Of a stretch of DNA of 31,956 nt, positions 22,671-29,589 are shown piece by piece (within the stretch, counting starts at the first letter, position 1; every line of letters begins with the position of its first letter). The notes under the pieces are model-generated. The model ran no database searches, had not been told where the DNA came from, and saw nothing but the letters and a program-made list of their open reading frames with translations. Source of the DNA: a virus; IMG/VR virus record IMGVR_UViG_3300009181_002628, positions 1 to 31,956 of that record; one strand, given 5' to 3'. A program made the position numbers and the translations under genes.

Positions 22671-23808
22671 GAATATTTCCAATAAAATGTAGTTTACCTG
22701 TATAGGCTCTAAGCCCAAGTAACTTGCCATTGCTTTCAAATGTAAGAAATTCGGGTATTATACTCACGATATGCTTTAATCCGGCGGCCCATATATCGTG
22801 TTCTCGTGTACCTGCCCATCCCTTGCTAAACCAATAGTCGAATTCACTATCCCATTCTTTAAGAGCCTTACTGACCTGAAACCAAGAAGTATTCCATGTT
22901 GTATATATAATTGTTTTAAGTAATTCTTCTCGAATACGTCTTGACACAACAGGATCATTTATTTCCCAAGCTTTTTTATACTGCTGATTTGTATTAATCC
23001 ACTTGAGAATAGTATGAGCTTGTTTGCATAGTATATCCACGCTATCGGGATCCCAATAGAAAAATAATGGTGTGGCATTGGGATATTCTGCAATATGATC
23101 TTGTACCGATACAATATTAGCAATCTTGTCACGAAATTGCAGATATAGTTTGTTGTCGATTATATTACAATTAGGTTTATCGCAACCAAATAATAATGCT
23201 ATTTTTTGAAATTTATCAAATCGTTTGCGTATATCATCAAAATAGATATAGTTAAACGTATTAGCACCATTTGCATTAAGTACTTCTTTTTTTGATTGTG
23301 TCCAACTTGCATCATCGGCTGTTAACAATCCATCTATTAGAGTTTTAGAAGTGTCTAGTATTGTTATCTTTGTTCTTGGTGACGCATTACGGATGTATTC
23401 TAGCTTGTCTACTGTGTTAAGCTTGAATTCTGCATTGTTGTTCCAGGGCGATCGTTCGGCTTTGTCATAAACTAAAAATTTTTCACTTATATCCAATGAC
23501 CAATTAGTGATGATTTCGTCTATTAGCAGTCCTTGCCTTAGGAAACTCTCAAGCACATTAAAGCTATCTGCACCACCGCTAAAACTTAATATGACATAAT
23601 CATATTCTTCACGTATTTGTCTTGCACGTTGATTATACAATTGGTCTAATTCTGATTCAGGTTCATCAGACCAATTGTGTTTATCAAATACGTCGTCATT
23701 AAAATGCCAAACTATCTCTTTTTTAACTGTTGCGGCATGTATCATGGCTTGAATTTTTGATTCAAACTCCATCCCAGCACATGTATAGTAGCCTAGCTTT
23801 TTAATCAT
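22666..23808 (-). CDS. PP-loop ATP-pyrophosphatase (asparagine-synthase-like)
   Basis: 380 residues. The segment VILSFSGGADSFNVL (72-86) carries the PP-loop SGGxDS that binds ATP pyrophosphate in N-type enzymes (asparagine synthase, QueC, tRNA thiolases, ExsB). These activate a carboxyl or carbonyl group by adenylation, then transfer an amine or sulfur. No glutaminase domain precedes it. The remaining 290 residues are rich in aromatic and charged residues, without recognisable partner motifs. I know similar proteins from phages of aquatic bacteria. Its ATG overlaps the tctC stop (ATGA), tying it to the transport cassette. Possible roles: base or peptide modification; the substrate is unknown. 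Confidence 0.75.
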   Translation of the reverse strand: MIKKLGYYTCAGMEFESKIQAMIHAATVKKEIVWHFNDDVFDKHNWSDEPESELDQLYNQRARQIREEYDYVILSFSGGADSFNVLESFLRQGLLIDEIITNWSLDISEKFLVYDKAERSPWNNNAEFKLNTVDKLEYIRNASPRTKITILDTSKTLIDGLLTADDASWTQSKKEVLNANGANTFNYIYFDDIRKRFDKFQKIALLFGCDKPNCNIIDNKLYLQFRDKIANIVSVQDHIAEYPNATPLFFYWDPDSVDILCKQAHTILKWINTNQQYKKAWEINDPVVSRRIREELLKTIIYTTWNTSWFQVSKALKEWDSEFDYWFSKGWAGTREHDIWAAGLKHIVSIIPEFLTFESNGKLLGLRAYTGKLHFIGNIQ

Positions 23809-24719
23809 TTACTATCTGGTACTTTTGCCTTTGCTGATTGTGCTGCCCAGAATTTAACTTGGTCAGCATACCATTTTGTCTCTTGTTCTTGCGTCATATT
23901 AGCTGGATTAGAAAATTCACGTGCATATGATTCAATTACTGCAGGGATTTTATTTGCTTGTTTAAATAATTCATGTAGTTCTTTAACCTTGACGTCTGGC
24001 ATTTCTTTTGCAGCAACAATAACAGAATTTGATGACAGCCTGTCAAGTCCGGGTACAGCCTGGGATGCAAATGTTTTAAATGTTTTAACATTTCGTGTAC
24101 CAGTTAAGCCAAGTGCATAGGTTTCACCGCTATCCAATATACCATCAACGTCTGACAGGAAATTCCACCCTGCATCAATGTGCCCTCCCAATATATCTTT
24201 GTTAGCATCAGTTAGATTTGTATAGTTAATAATACGAACTGCAGGAAACACATCCTGCAATGCACTTGCCATTAGATGACTGCTGCTGCCCCATCCGCTA
24301 ATAGATACAGTAAAATCTTTTGATTTCTTCAAGTCATCAATTGTTTTATTTTTCTTACTCATTAATACCAATGGTGCGCCTAATGTTTGTACAAATACTG
24401 GTTTAAAATTTTCAGCATTATATCCAGTGTCTTTATAAAAGTTTGGACGGATGAAATAGCTGCTGGTACCACCATAGATCGTGCTCTGTGGATTTTGAGC
24501 TGTATAATTAACAGCAATTGCTCCACCATTACCTGGCCGGGCATCAAATACAATTTCGTATTTGTCCTGTGTTGCATTTATTTGTTTAATTAGTAATCGA
24601 TAGATATTGGCAACACTGGCAGCTGGGCTAAATCCAAATGTCAATGTAATCTTTTCAGCTGCTGCCGCAGATGAAATCATTGCGCTCAATAGTACTCCAA
24701 ATAATATTTTCTTAAACAT
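23805..24719 (-). CDS. tctC: TctC/Bug-family periplasmic solute-binding protein
   Basis: The binding component of tripartite tricarboxylate (TTT) transporters, which captures carboxylates in the periplasm. 304 residues with a signal peptide (MFKKILFGVLLSAMISSAAA, cleavage before EKITLTF). The mature part has the family order: FGFSPAASVANIYRLLIKQI, RPGNGGAIAVNYTAQ, YKDTGYNAENFKPVFVQTLG, and a C-terminal helix with YADQVKFWAAQ. This is a complete, intact-looking protein, not a remnant. The membrane parts TctA/TctB are absent, so it would need host permeases. A binding protein exported by a phage is comparable to PstS in cyanophages (family knowledge). The ligand is unknown. Confidence 0.9.
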   Translation of the reverse strand: MFKKILFGVLLSAMISSAAAAEKITLTFGFSPAASVANIYRLLIKQINATQDKYEIVFDARPGNGGAIAVNYTAQNPQSTIYGGTSSYFIRPNFYKDTGYNAENFKPVFVQTLGAPLVLMSKKNKTIDDLKKSKDFTVSISGWGSSSHLMASALQDVFPAVRIINYTNLTDANKDILGGHIDAGWNFLSDVDGILDSGETYALGLTGTRNVKTFKTFASQAVPGLDRLSSNSVIVAAKEMPDVKVKELHELFKQANKIPAVIESYAREFSNPANMTQEQETKWYADQVKFWAAQSAKAKVPDSK

Positions 24720-24727
24720 GATATCCT

Positions 24728-25453
24728 TTATAATGTGTGTGGTAAAAAGTTATACGTTCCTATTATAGCATTAGTTCTTGCTGTTCGCAAGCCTGTGATC
24801 TGTAATGTGCAACGTGAATGTTCGCTGGCGTTTGCGGTAGCATGTGGAATGTTTACCCAATCATGCATGTGAATATCACCAGCAGCCCATTTTTGATAGA
24901 CTGAATTTCCATATTGATAAAATTGTCCCGGTTGCCAATCTTCTAACATAACCGTAATACGTACTATATCTTTTGGATCGTAGTCAAATTTATCACCTGG
25001 TTTAGCATCTGGTCCGGCAAATAGCCTATGTATTGGATCAAGATGCATGGTAAACATTTGCCCGGTATATTGTACATGGATACGGGCTTGTGTTCTGTCT
25101 AAACAGAAATAATCGATGATTTTTTGTAGTTTGGGATATTTGGTAAAATCATCTGTGATATCTGTCACTTCAATTTTCTTAATATCCCCGCCACCTTTTG
25201 CAAGGTCTGCGGCACGCTTATCGTAACCAATTGGATATTGATTTCCGCCGCCGGCGTAAGTTATTGTTTCCCAATTAGTTGGATTTGAATCGGCTTTGAT
25301 TTGATCAATATACTCTGCCCATGTATTGTCAAATCTACCGATTACCTTAAAGGCTTCACCCGGCCGGTCTTCTTGTTTATTATTGAAATGGTAAGTGCTT
25401 TGCTGCTTAGTCCATTCCCATAAAGAGTCATACTCAGTTAGTGATTTTGTCAT
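24728..25453 (-). CDS. Fe(II)/2-oxoglutarate dioxygenase-like protein, second copy
   Basis: 241 residues from the ATG at 25453. Its double-stranded beta-helix keeps HLD (His137, Asp139), a distal His204 (IPHATAN) and Arg214 (SRCTLQITG), the metal and 2-oxoglutarate ligands. MLEDWQPGQF (169-178) and KWAAGDIH match the same places in the protein at 3240-3758, so the two are paralogues with different N-termini. It lies between the TctC and TRAP-like binding-protein genes. A longer frame starting from a TTG at 25498 overlaps the preceding stop. A perfect inverted repeat with a CTAAATA motif ends three bases before the ATG, and no Shine-Dalgarno is visible. Substrate unknown; aspartyl/asparaginyl-hydroxylase-like action is a possibility. 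Confidence 0.72.
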   Translation of the reverse strand: MTKSLTEYDSLWEWTKQQSTYHFNNKQEDRPGEAFKVIGRFDNTWAEYIDQIKADSNPTNWETITYAGGGNQYPIGYDKRAADLAKGGGDIKKIEVTDITDDFTKYPKLQKIIDYFCLDRTQARIHVQYTGQMFTMHLDPIHRLFAGPDAKPGDKFDYDPKDIVRITVMLEDWQPGQFYQYGNSVYQKWAAGDIHMHDWVNIPHATANASEHSRCTLQITGLRTARTNAIIGTYNFLPHTL

Positions 25454-25455
25454 GC

Positions 25456-25491
25456 AAATATTTAGTGAGTGAATCGGCTCACTAAATATTT
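25456..25491 (-). promoter_or_regulatory. 14-bp inverted repeat containing two CTAAATA motifs
   Basis: Perfect arms 25456-25469 and 25478-25491 with an 8-base centre. Each arm contains CTAAATA, one on each strand, so the repeat is a pair of face-to-face late-type motifs. The minus-strand copy (25465-25459) ends six bases before the ATG at 25453. It may be a promoter, a protein-binding operator or an RNA hairpin controlling the dioxygenase-like gene. No T-tract follows, so it is a poor terminator. Confidence 0.55.
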
Positions 25492-25494
25492 TCT

Positions 25495-26466
25495 TCAATG
25501 TTTTGAACTACTGATCAATGATGTAACTAACCCTGGACTAAAATAGTTTTGATATTTACTGTAGATACCAGCTGTGGCAGATTCAAATTTGCTTTTTTCT
25601 GCAGCACTCATTCTAATAGTAGGAATGCCTTGTGCCGCTGCTTTAGCTTGTACTACAATATTATCATTTAAACTGTCAATGCGTTCGACTTTTGCTGCAC
25701 GAAGAGCTGCTGCTGAAAAGATTCGTTGTACTGATTCACTTAGCGATTGCCATATCTGTTTGTTAATAACCAAACTTGTAAGGAATAAACTATGCTCATT
25801 ATCATTGATATAATTAGTTTGTTCATCATGACCAAGGATAAAGAAACGTGTATAAGTGGTTTCGCCCCCCTCAACTTCTTTATTAGCAAGTTTTTCTTTA
25901 AGATCTTCTATGAACATAGGAACTGGTTTAGCACCAACAGCTTTAAATGTATCAACAACAACTGGATTTTTACCACAGCCAATATTCATATTATAAAAAT
26001 CTTCTAATGTTTCTATTGCATTCTTGCTTGGAACAATTCTAAACCCACCCGAATATGTAAATGCAAGACCACGTACATTGCTATGATCAGCTACCTTAGC
26101 TAACAAATGTTGGCCAACTTCACCATCTAATGTTTTCTGGGCAGATTCATGATCATGGAATAAAAATGGTAAGCTTAGTGCATACATATCCTTGTCAATG
26201 CGGCCTAATGTACTGGCATATAATGTTGCCATATTAATAGTACCATCATCAACAAGGTCAATGATTGCTTCACGACCAACATGACAAGTAGTGAGTCGTG
26301 TGTCATTGCCGGCGTATGATGCATTCCATTCAGTTAAATCAATCACATTGATTTTGTATTCGCCCTTTGTTTCTACCAGGACTTCTTCGGCAAATTGCTT
26401 CGCTGCTTTAATAAACACATGATATGGTTCATGTGCCAAAACCCAATTTAATGTAATTTGTTTCAT
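25495..26466 (-). CDS. TRAP (DctP-like) binding protein without signal peptide
   Basis: 323 residues of the DctP fold: ITLNWVLAHEPYHVFIKAAK near the start, MATLYASTLGRIDKDMYALS, LPFLFHDHESAQ, GFRIVPSKNAIETLEDFYN and VVVDTFKAVGAKPVPMF, in family order. The protein starts directly at the mature domain: the ATG at 26466 has AAGG upstream, and there is no hydrophobic N-terminus. It should stay in the cytoplasm unless packaged. The family's ligand-binding Arg (usually in KIR before the PVxVxTFKALGA segment) seems replaced (NIGCGKNP). It may therefore be repurposed, for example to sequester a ligand or as a virion component. A CATAAATA motif precedes it. Confidence 0.8.
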   Translation of the reverse strand: MKQITLNWVLAHEPYHVFIKAAKQFAEEVLVETKGEYKINVIDLTEWNASYAGNDTRLTTCHVGREAIIDLVDDGTINMATLYASTLGRIDKDMYALSLPFLFHDHESAQKTLDGEVGQHLLAKVADHSNVRGLAFTYSGGFRIVPSKNAIETLEDFYNMNIGCGKNPVVVDTFKAVGAKPVPMFIEDLKEKLANKEVEGGETTYTRFFILGHDEQTNYINDNEHSLFLTSLVINKQIWQSLSESVQRIFSAAALRAAKVERIDSLNDNIVVQAKAAAQGIPTIRMSAAEKSKFESATAGIYSKYQNYFSPGLVTSLISSSKH

Positions 26467-26487
26467 TGTATTTTCCTTAGTTGTATA

Positions 26488-26495
26488 TATTTATG
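26488..26495 (-). promoter_or_regulatory. Late-type promoter (CATAAATA) of the TRAP-like gene
   Basis: CATAAATA on the minus strand across the stop codon of the upstream gene. With T4 spacing, transcription starts near 26482, giving a 16-base leader that contains AAGG before the ATG at 26466. Confidence 0.6.
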
Positions 26496-26838
26496 CGCGA
26501 CGTTTTAGTGCTGCTTTGGCATTACGATCCACAGTATCACGTGCTTGATTCACACTCATACCTGTTGCAATTGGCGTGTTGCCTTTGAATCTTACCACAC
26601 CCTCATTGGGTTGCAGTGGTTCTAGTACTTCTTTTAAACTTCCATTGGGGTCACTTATTAGTTCGCCCAATTGTTCTGCACTAATTGATGCACCTGCATC
26701 TCGAGCAGCGTCAAGAAATGCTGGCAATGTCATTTGATTTTTAGCACCAGTGTCCGAATTCTGACCCATTAATAACTTACTCAATACAAATACTTTTTGA
26801 GCGTTAGTATCGGTTCCGGCCACTTCCATTATTAACAT
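26491..26838 (-). CDS. Conserved small phage protein, function unknown
   Basis: 115 residues; helical N-terminus (AQKVFVLSKLLMGQNSDTG), a central segment MTLPAFLDAARDAGASISAE and a basic C-terminus (NAKAALKRRA). Soluble, no signal. The start codon overlaps the stop of the upstream protein (TAATG), so the two are coupled and may interact. Similar gene pairs occur in T4-like phages of aquatic bacteria as unassigned, possibly structural genes. A second in-frame ATG three codons in is an alternative start. Confidence 0.65.
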   Translation of the reverse strand: MLIMEVAGTDTNAQKVFVLSKLLMGQNSDTGAKNQMTLPAFLDAARDAGASISAEQLGELISDPNGSLKEVLEPLQPNEGVVRFKGNTPIATGMSVNQARDTVDRNAKAALKRRA

Positions 26839-27713
26839 TATCTACGCGCACGGCCAAGAGCAGCTGGTGGAGCAACCTCATCCGGCATCATATCTGTTTC
26901 ATCAGGTGGTGATAATGTGTCATCCGGCATTGCCATTGTATCATCCGGTGGCATCATTCCTGCATCGGCACCCAACTGATCCGGTGCACCAGGCATGGTT
27001 GAAGCTTGCCCTGTGACAACTCCCAATGCTGCTTCAAGTTGCTGTTTGCTACCTTGTAGATTTTGCATCAAGCCCGACAATGCTGCTGTGGCATCATTGT
27101 TGAATTGCGCACTTTGATCAACTCCAACTTCATTTTTGATTTGATCTACCAGTGCTGGAAGATCCTTAAATTGCATTGAACTAACATCTTCTAACATTTT
27201 CTGCACACGATCCACCATGTCTTGCGATGCTAATACTACTTGTGCTTGCTGGATTTCGCTTTCACGTAAGATATTATATAAAGCACGACGACGACTTTCT
27301 TTGGCAATAACAGCAGAATCATTTATAGCCGATTGCTCAACTGGAGTTAGCGTTTGTCTGGCAGCTAACTTGGCTTGGGCCGTTTTTAACAAATTTGGAT
27401 CTATTGGTTTAGCTGGTTTGGCTGATGCTCCTGCCACGGGTGCTGCGGGTGCCACCGGACCAATTGCCTCACGTAGTTTGCTGGTTAATCCTTGCTCCAG
27501 CATGATCAATTTGAGATATGCTGGATTGCGCTCACTAACATGAAATGCTGGTTGAGCACGATGCTCGCGTAACAATCCGCGTACCCGCTGTAACATGCTG
27601 CGAGCTTGCACAGAAGTTACCGTGGCAAATGGTACTCGTTTGCCAAAATAACTTTCAAATACCTGCGTTAATTGTTTGGTTAAGTTTGGTGCAGCCAGTT
27701 CTGTTAGTTTCAT
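26838..27713 (-). CDS. Probable head/virion-associated helical protein
   Basis: 291 residues. N-terminal ARSMLQRVRGLLREHRAQPA and NPAYLKLIMLEQGL, then a long helical part (RALYNILRESEIQQAQVVLA, DMVDRVQKMLEDVSSMQFKD, LPALVDQIKNEVG) and a low-complexity acidic tail of PDDT/PDET units (about 255-285). I know highly similar helices from unassigned proteins of T4-like phages. The coiled, acidic, Ala-rich build fits a scaffold or core protein, but this is inference. The ATG overlaps the upstream stop (ATGA); a CTAAATA motif lies 22 bases upstream with an AGAGGA ribosome site. Confidence 0.7.
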   Translation of the reverse strand: MKLTELAAPNLTKQLTQVFESYFGKRVPFATVTSVQARSMLQRVRGLLREHRAQPAFHVSERNPAYLKLIMLEQGLTSKLREAIGPVAPAAPVAGASAKPAKPIDPNLLKTAQAKLAARQTLTPVEQSAINDSAVIAKESRRRALYNILRESEIQQAQVVLASQDMVDRVQKMLEDVSSMQFKDLPALVDQIKNEVGVDQSAQFNNDATAALSGLMQNLQGSKQQLEAALGVVTGQASTMPGAPDQLGADAGMMPPDDTMAMPDDTLSPPDETDMMPDEVAPPAALGRARR

Positions 27714-28156
27714 TGTTGTAATCCTCTATGTTGATATTTAGTCAAATTTATACATTTCGCAAGAGTATTTTCCAGCTGTGCTTTTCGTAATATCTTGCTT
27801 TCTATCTTATAACTTAATTCTTCTCGAAACTCGCTCTTATTACTGCGTTCTGCGATGGCAACACGCACTGCGATGTCGTTTTTAAGTGCATACAAGCGGT
27901 TATCGGCATCCAGCAATTGATCAGCTAGACTATACTTTTGATATTTATTGGCTATACACCATGATAGTGCTGCTCGTGTGCTGTGAAAGATCCCAATCTC
28001 TGTTGCATAGCTAAACACTCTATATGCTGCGCCAGATGGCACGATATGATAACGATCGAATACATGATATTCGTTATTTTTGCCACGAATGATCAGATTT
28101 ATATTGCTGTGTATTTCGTCTTGCACTATGCCGCGGAATTTAGAGTATTTGTTCAT
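27710..28156 (-). CDS. Conserved T4-like phage protein, function unknown
   Basis: 148 residues from the ATG at 28156, which overlaps the upstream stop (ATGA). The core (RYHIVPSGAAYRVFSYATEI, STRAALSWCIANKYQKYSLA, LLDADNRLYALKNDIAVRVA, ending KCINLTKYQHRG) matches a conserved hypothetical protein I know from many T4-like phages of aquatic bacteria. Its charged helical C-terminal half (FREELSYKIESKILRKAQLE) suggests protein contacts. The frame stays open upstream to 28237, but only through sequence already used by the preceding gene. No function is established. Confidence 0.75.
   Translation of the reverse strand: MNKYSKFRGIVQDEIHSNINLIIRGKNNEYHVFDRYHIVPSGAAYRVFSYATEIGIFHSTRAALSWCIANKYQKYSLADQLLDADNRLYALKNDIAVRVAIAERSNKSEFREELSYKIESKILRKAQLENTLAKCINLTKYQHRGLQQ
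27735..27741 (-). promoter_or_regulatory. Late-type promoter (CTAAATA)
   Basis: CTAAATA on the minus strand within the last codons of the 148-aa gene, 22 bases before the ATG at 27713. An AGAGGA ribosome site lies between, the same layout as at 26488-26495. Confidence 0.5.
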
Positions 28157-28458
28157 TTTAATAAATTTGCTATCGCATTCATGTGACCAGATACCCATCC
28201 AAATACTGCTATACCACCCAAGACCATGTATGTCCATTTATTCTTAAATTTTTCTAATTCAGAAATTTTACCGGCCAGTTCGTTGTGTTGTTGTGTTGCT
28301 GTTGAGCAGGCTTTGTCTAAGTGTTCTTTAAGTTCTTCACCTGTGCGATGCAGACAATCATGCACCTCTTTGACGTCAGCTTTAATATCGTCAAGTTTGG
28401 TATCAAGATTATCAACTCTGGTTTCAAGTACGCCGATTCGTTCGTTTGCTGTTGCCAT
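28153..28458 (-). CDS. Coiled-coil protein with C-terminal membrane anchor (XhlA-like)
   Basis: 101 residues: an N-terminal coiled coil with regular heptads (RIGVLETRVDNLDTKLDDIK, then VKEVHDCLHRTGEELKEHLD and HNELAGKISELEKF) and one C-terminal membrane span (WTYMVLGGIAVFGWVSGHM). This layout is that of the XhlA/hemolysin family, which works with holins in some phages. A tail-anchored lysis accessory is therefore possible, but no holin or endolysin is nearby. It could equally be an adhesion or exclusion factor. The start has AGGAAAA upstream, after a 113-base gap containing two palindromes. Confidence 0.65.
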   Translation of the reverse strand: MATANERIGVLETRVDNLDTKLDDIKADVKEVHDCLHRTGEELKEHLDKACSTATQQHNELAGKISELEKFKNKWTYMVLGGIAVFGWVSGHMNAIANLLK

Positions 28459-28528
28459 TTAATGTTTTTCCTAATAGTAGTTTATAGCATATCACGGGAA
28501 ACACAGGGTTCTGAGAGATTGCGATTTA

Positions 28529-28562
28529 AATAGGCCTATTAGGATCTATGCGATGCATAGAT
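28529..28562. repeat. Two adjacent palindromes in an intergenic gap
   Basis: A perfect 12-base palindrome (AATAGGCCTATT, 28529-28540) is followed four bases later by a perfect 8-bp inverted repeat with a 3-base loop (28544-28551 with 28555-28562). There is no T-tract after the hairpin on the minus strand, so neither is a typical terminator. They fill much of the gap 28459-28571 and could be protein-binding sites or RNA-processing signals. Confidence 0.6.
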
Positions 28563-28571
28563 GTCATTATG

Positions 28572-29000
28572 TTATTTATCGTTAATTGTAACAAACCAGA
28601 TGTTCTGTTTTGGACCACTTGATAGTAATGCCCCTATACTGACTTGATTTTTATCTAAGCCTAACAGCATAGGCACATTCTCACAATCGGCTTTGAGCAA
28701 GGCAAGATCGTCAGTTTCAATTCGGAATATATCTGTACCTTCGATCGCAAATTCAAAGAACCATTGCTCTGAGTCAGGCAGGAACTGTGGCTCATGTATG
28801 TCAAACAACTGTGTACGCATGGCGATTAGCTGTGTGAGGGTTTCCCAGTTTCTTTGTCTATTACGACTGTGATGCCAGGCTGATTCGGTATTGATCACGG
28901 TTCCGGTCAGATCAGTAAATGGCAATCGTGCAGCACGATAGTTTCCTGTGACCCCTGTTACCGCCAGCTCAAACGTGCAATGGCAACTAATCCTTTGCAT
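28572..29000 (-). CDS. Conserved phage protein, function unknown
   Basis: 142 residues. The opening MQRISCHCTFELAVTGVTGN, then SAWHHSRNRQRNWETLTQLI, and the final VPMLLGLDKNQVSI and GPKQNIWFV form a pattern I know from conserved hypothetical proteins of T4-like phages. Beta-rich, soluble, no signal peptide. The start overlaps the end of the preceding gene by 12 bases, so the pair is translationally coupled. No functional motif is visible. Confidence 0.72.
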   Translation of the reverse strand: MQRISCHCTFELAVTGVTGNYRAARLPFTDLTGTVINTESAWHHSRNRQRNWETLTQLIAMRTQLFDIHEPQFLPDSEQWFFEFAIEGTDIFRIETDDLALLKADCENVPMLLGLDKNQVSIGALLSSGPKQNIWFVTINDK

Positions 29001-29211
29001 GACTGTATTTCAATTTGTAATATACTTCCGCACGGTCCAGGAGATCTTGCAATACCGCGTCGGTCTTGGCAGCTGAGTGTATGTTACTCCAGCATTGTTG
29101 TTTGCGCATTTGGTCACGACGTTGGATAAACATATCCAACGGTACATTGATATTGCCTTCGCGCACAAACACTGTTTTGCCACCGTCGGGACTTTCGTAT
29201 ATTGAACTCAT
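28987..29211 (-). CDS. Small conserved phage protein, function unknown
   Basis: 74 residues from the ATG at 29211 (a TTG one codon earlier is a weaker option). MSSIYESPDGGKTVFVREGN is a recognisable start of small T4-like phage proteins; the rest is helical and charged (RRDQMRKQQCWSNIH, LLDRAEVYYKLKYSHAKD). No Shine-Dalgarno precedes the ATG. Instead, a GTAAATA motif ends seven bases before it, and a terminator for the preceding gene lies just upstream of that. A leaderless message is therefore possible. Confidence 0.68.
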   Translation of the reverse strand: MSSIYESPDGGKTVFVREGNINVPLDMFIQRRDQMRKQQCWSNIHSAAKTDAVLQDLLDRAEVYYKLKYSHAKD

Positions 29212-29217
29212 CAAGCA

Positions 29218-29224
29218 TATTTAC
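29218..29224 (-). promoter_or_regulatory. Late-type motif (GTAAATA) directly before a start codon
   Basis: GTAAATA on the minus strand between a terminator (29232-29262) and the ATG at 29211. After a terminator a new promoter is needed, which supports function; T4 spacing would place the start at 29212. Confidence 0.45.
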
Positions 29225-29226
29225 GC

Positions 29227-29261
29227 CAACAAAAAGCCCCGGTGTTTTAATCCGGGGCTTT
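29227..29261. repeat. 35-bp direct repeat, copy 1 (terminator)
   Basis: Identical over 35 bases to 29590-29624. It includes the whole terminator stem-loop and five flanking bases. The two copies flank the 75-aa gene at 29266-29493. Confidence 0.85.
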
Positions 29262-29262
29262 T
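29232..29262 (-). terminator. Intrinsic terminator downstream of the 75-aa gene
   Basis: An 11-bp GC-rich stem (AAAAGCCCCGG with its complement; 29232-29242 and 29252-29262), a 9-base loop, and a run of T on the minus-strand side. It starts four bases after the stop of the gene at 29266-29493. T-rich sequence also follows on the plus strand. Confidence 0.85.
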
Positions 29263-29265
29263 ATT

Positions 29266-29493
29266 TTACGCAGCGTCTACAAATTTCTTTAGTGCTTCCG
29301 CTTCAGCGATGATATCCGTAGTAGACGGAAAATCGGGCATGGTGGGAAACGTTAGGATATCACGATTAGCATCAGTCAGCTTGGAATGATATTCGTCGGT
29401 TAGTTTGTTACGTTTTTCGTAAATTGGCGATTGGAGTATGTCTCTGGCCAGGTTAAGAAGTTCAAGACGGATCTCGTAAGGTGTTTTGCTCAT
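29266..29493 (-). CDS. Small conserved phage protein between twin terminators
   Basis: 75 residues from the ATG at 29493, which has AGGAG seven bases upstream; the frame stays open further upstream but without a ribosome site. The start MSKTPYEIRLELLNLARDIL and the later FPTTTDI-like segment (MPDFPSTTDIIAEAEALKKF) match small T4-like phage proteins of unknown function. Helical and charged. Identical terminators lie on both sides, so it is a single-gene transcription unit; a CATAAGTA sequence about 70 bases upstream is a possible weak late promoter. Confidence 0.7.
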   Translation of the reverse strand: MSKTPYEIRLELLNLARDILQSPIYEKRNKLTDEYHSKLTDANRDILTFPTMPDFPSTTDIIAEAEALKKFVDAA

Positions 29494-29589
29494 GTTATTC
29501 TCCTGTGTGATGTGTGTGTTATCAAGCCCCGCCCTATGCAGGACAAGATTACTACACGAGCATGAATACTTATGCTTGTAAAATCCAGT

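Noticed and set aside
25498-25498. TTG start for the second dioxygenase-like gene
   Set aside because: It would translate through the inverted repeat and has no family-like residues; the ATG at 25453 is simpler, although TTG coupling to the overlapping stop cannot be excluded.
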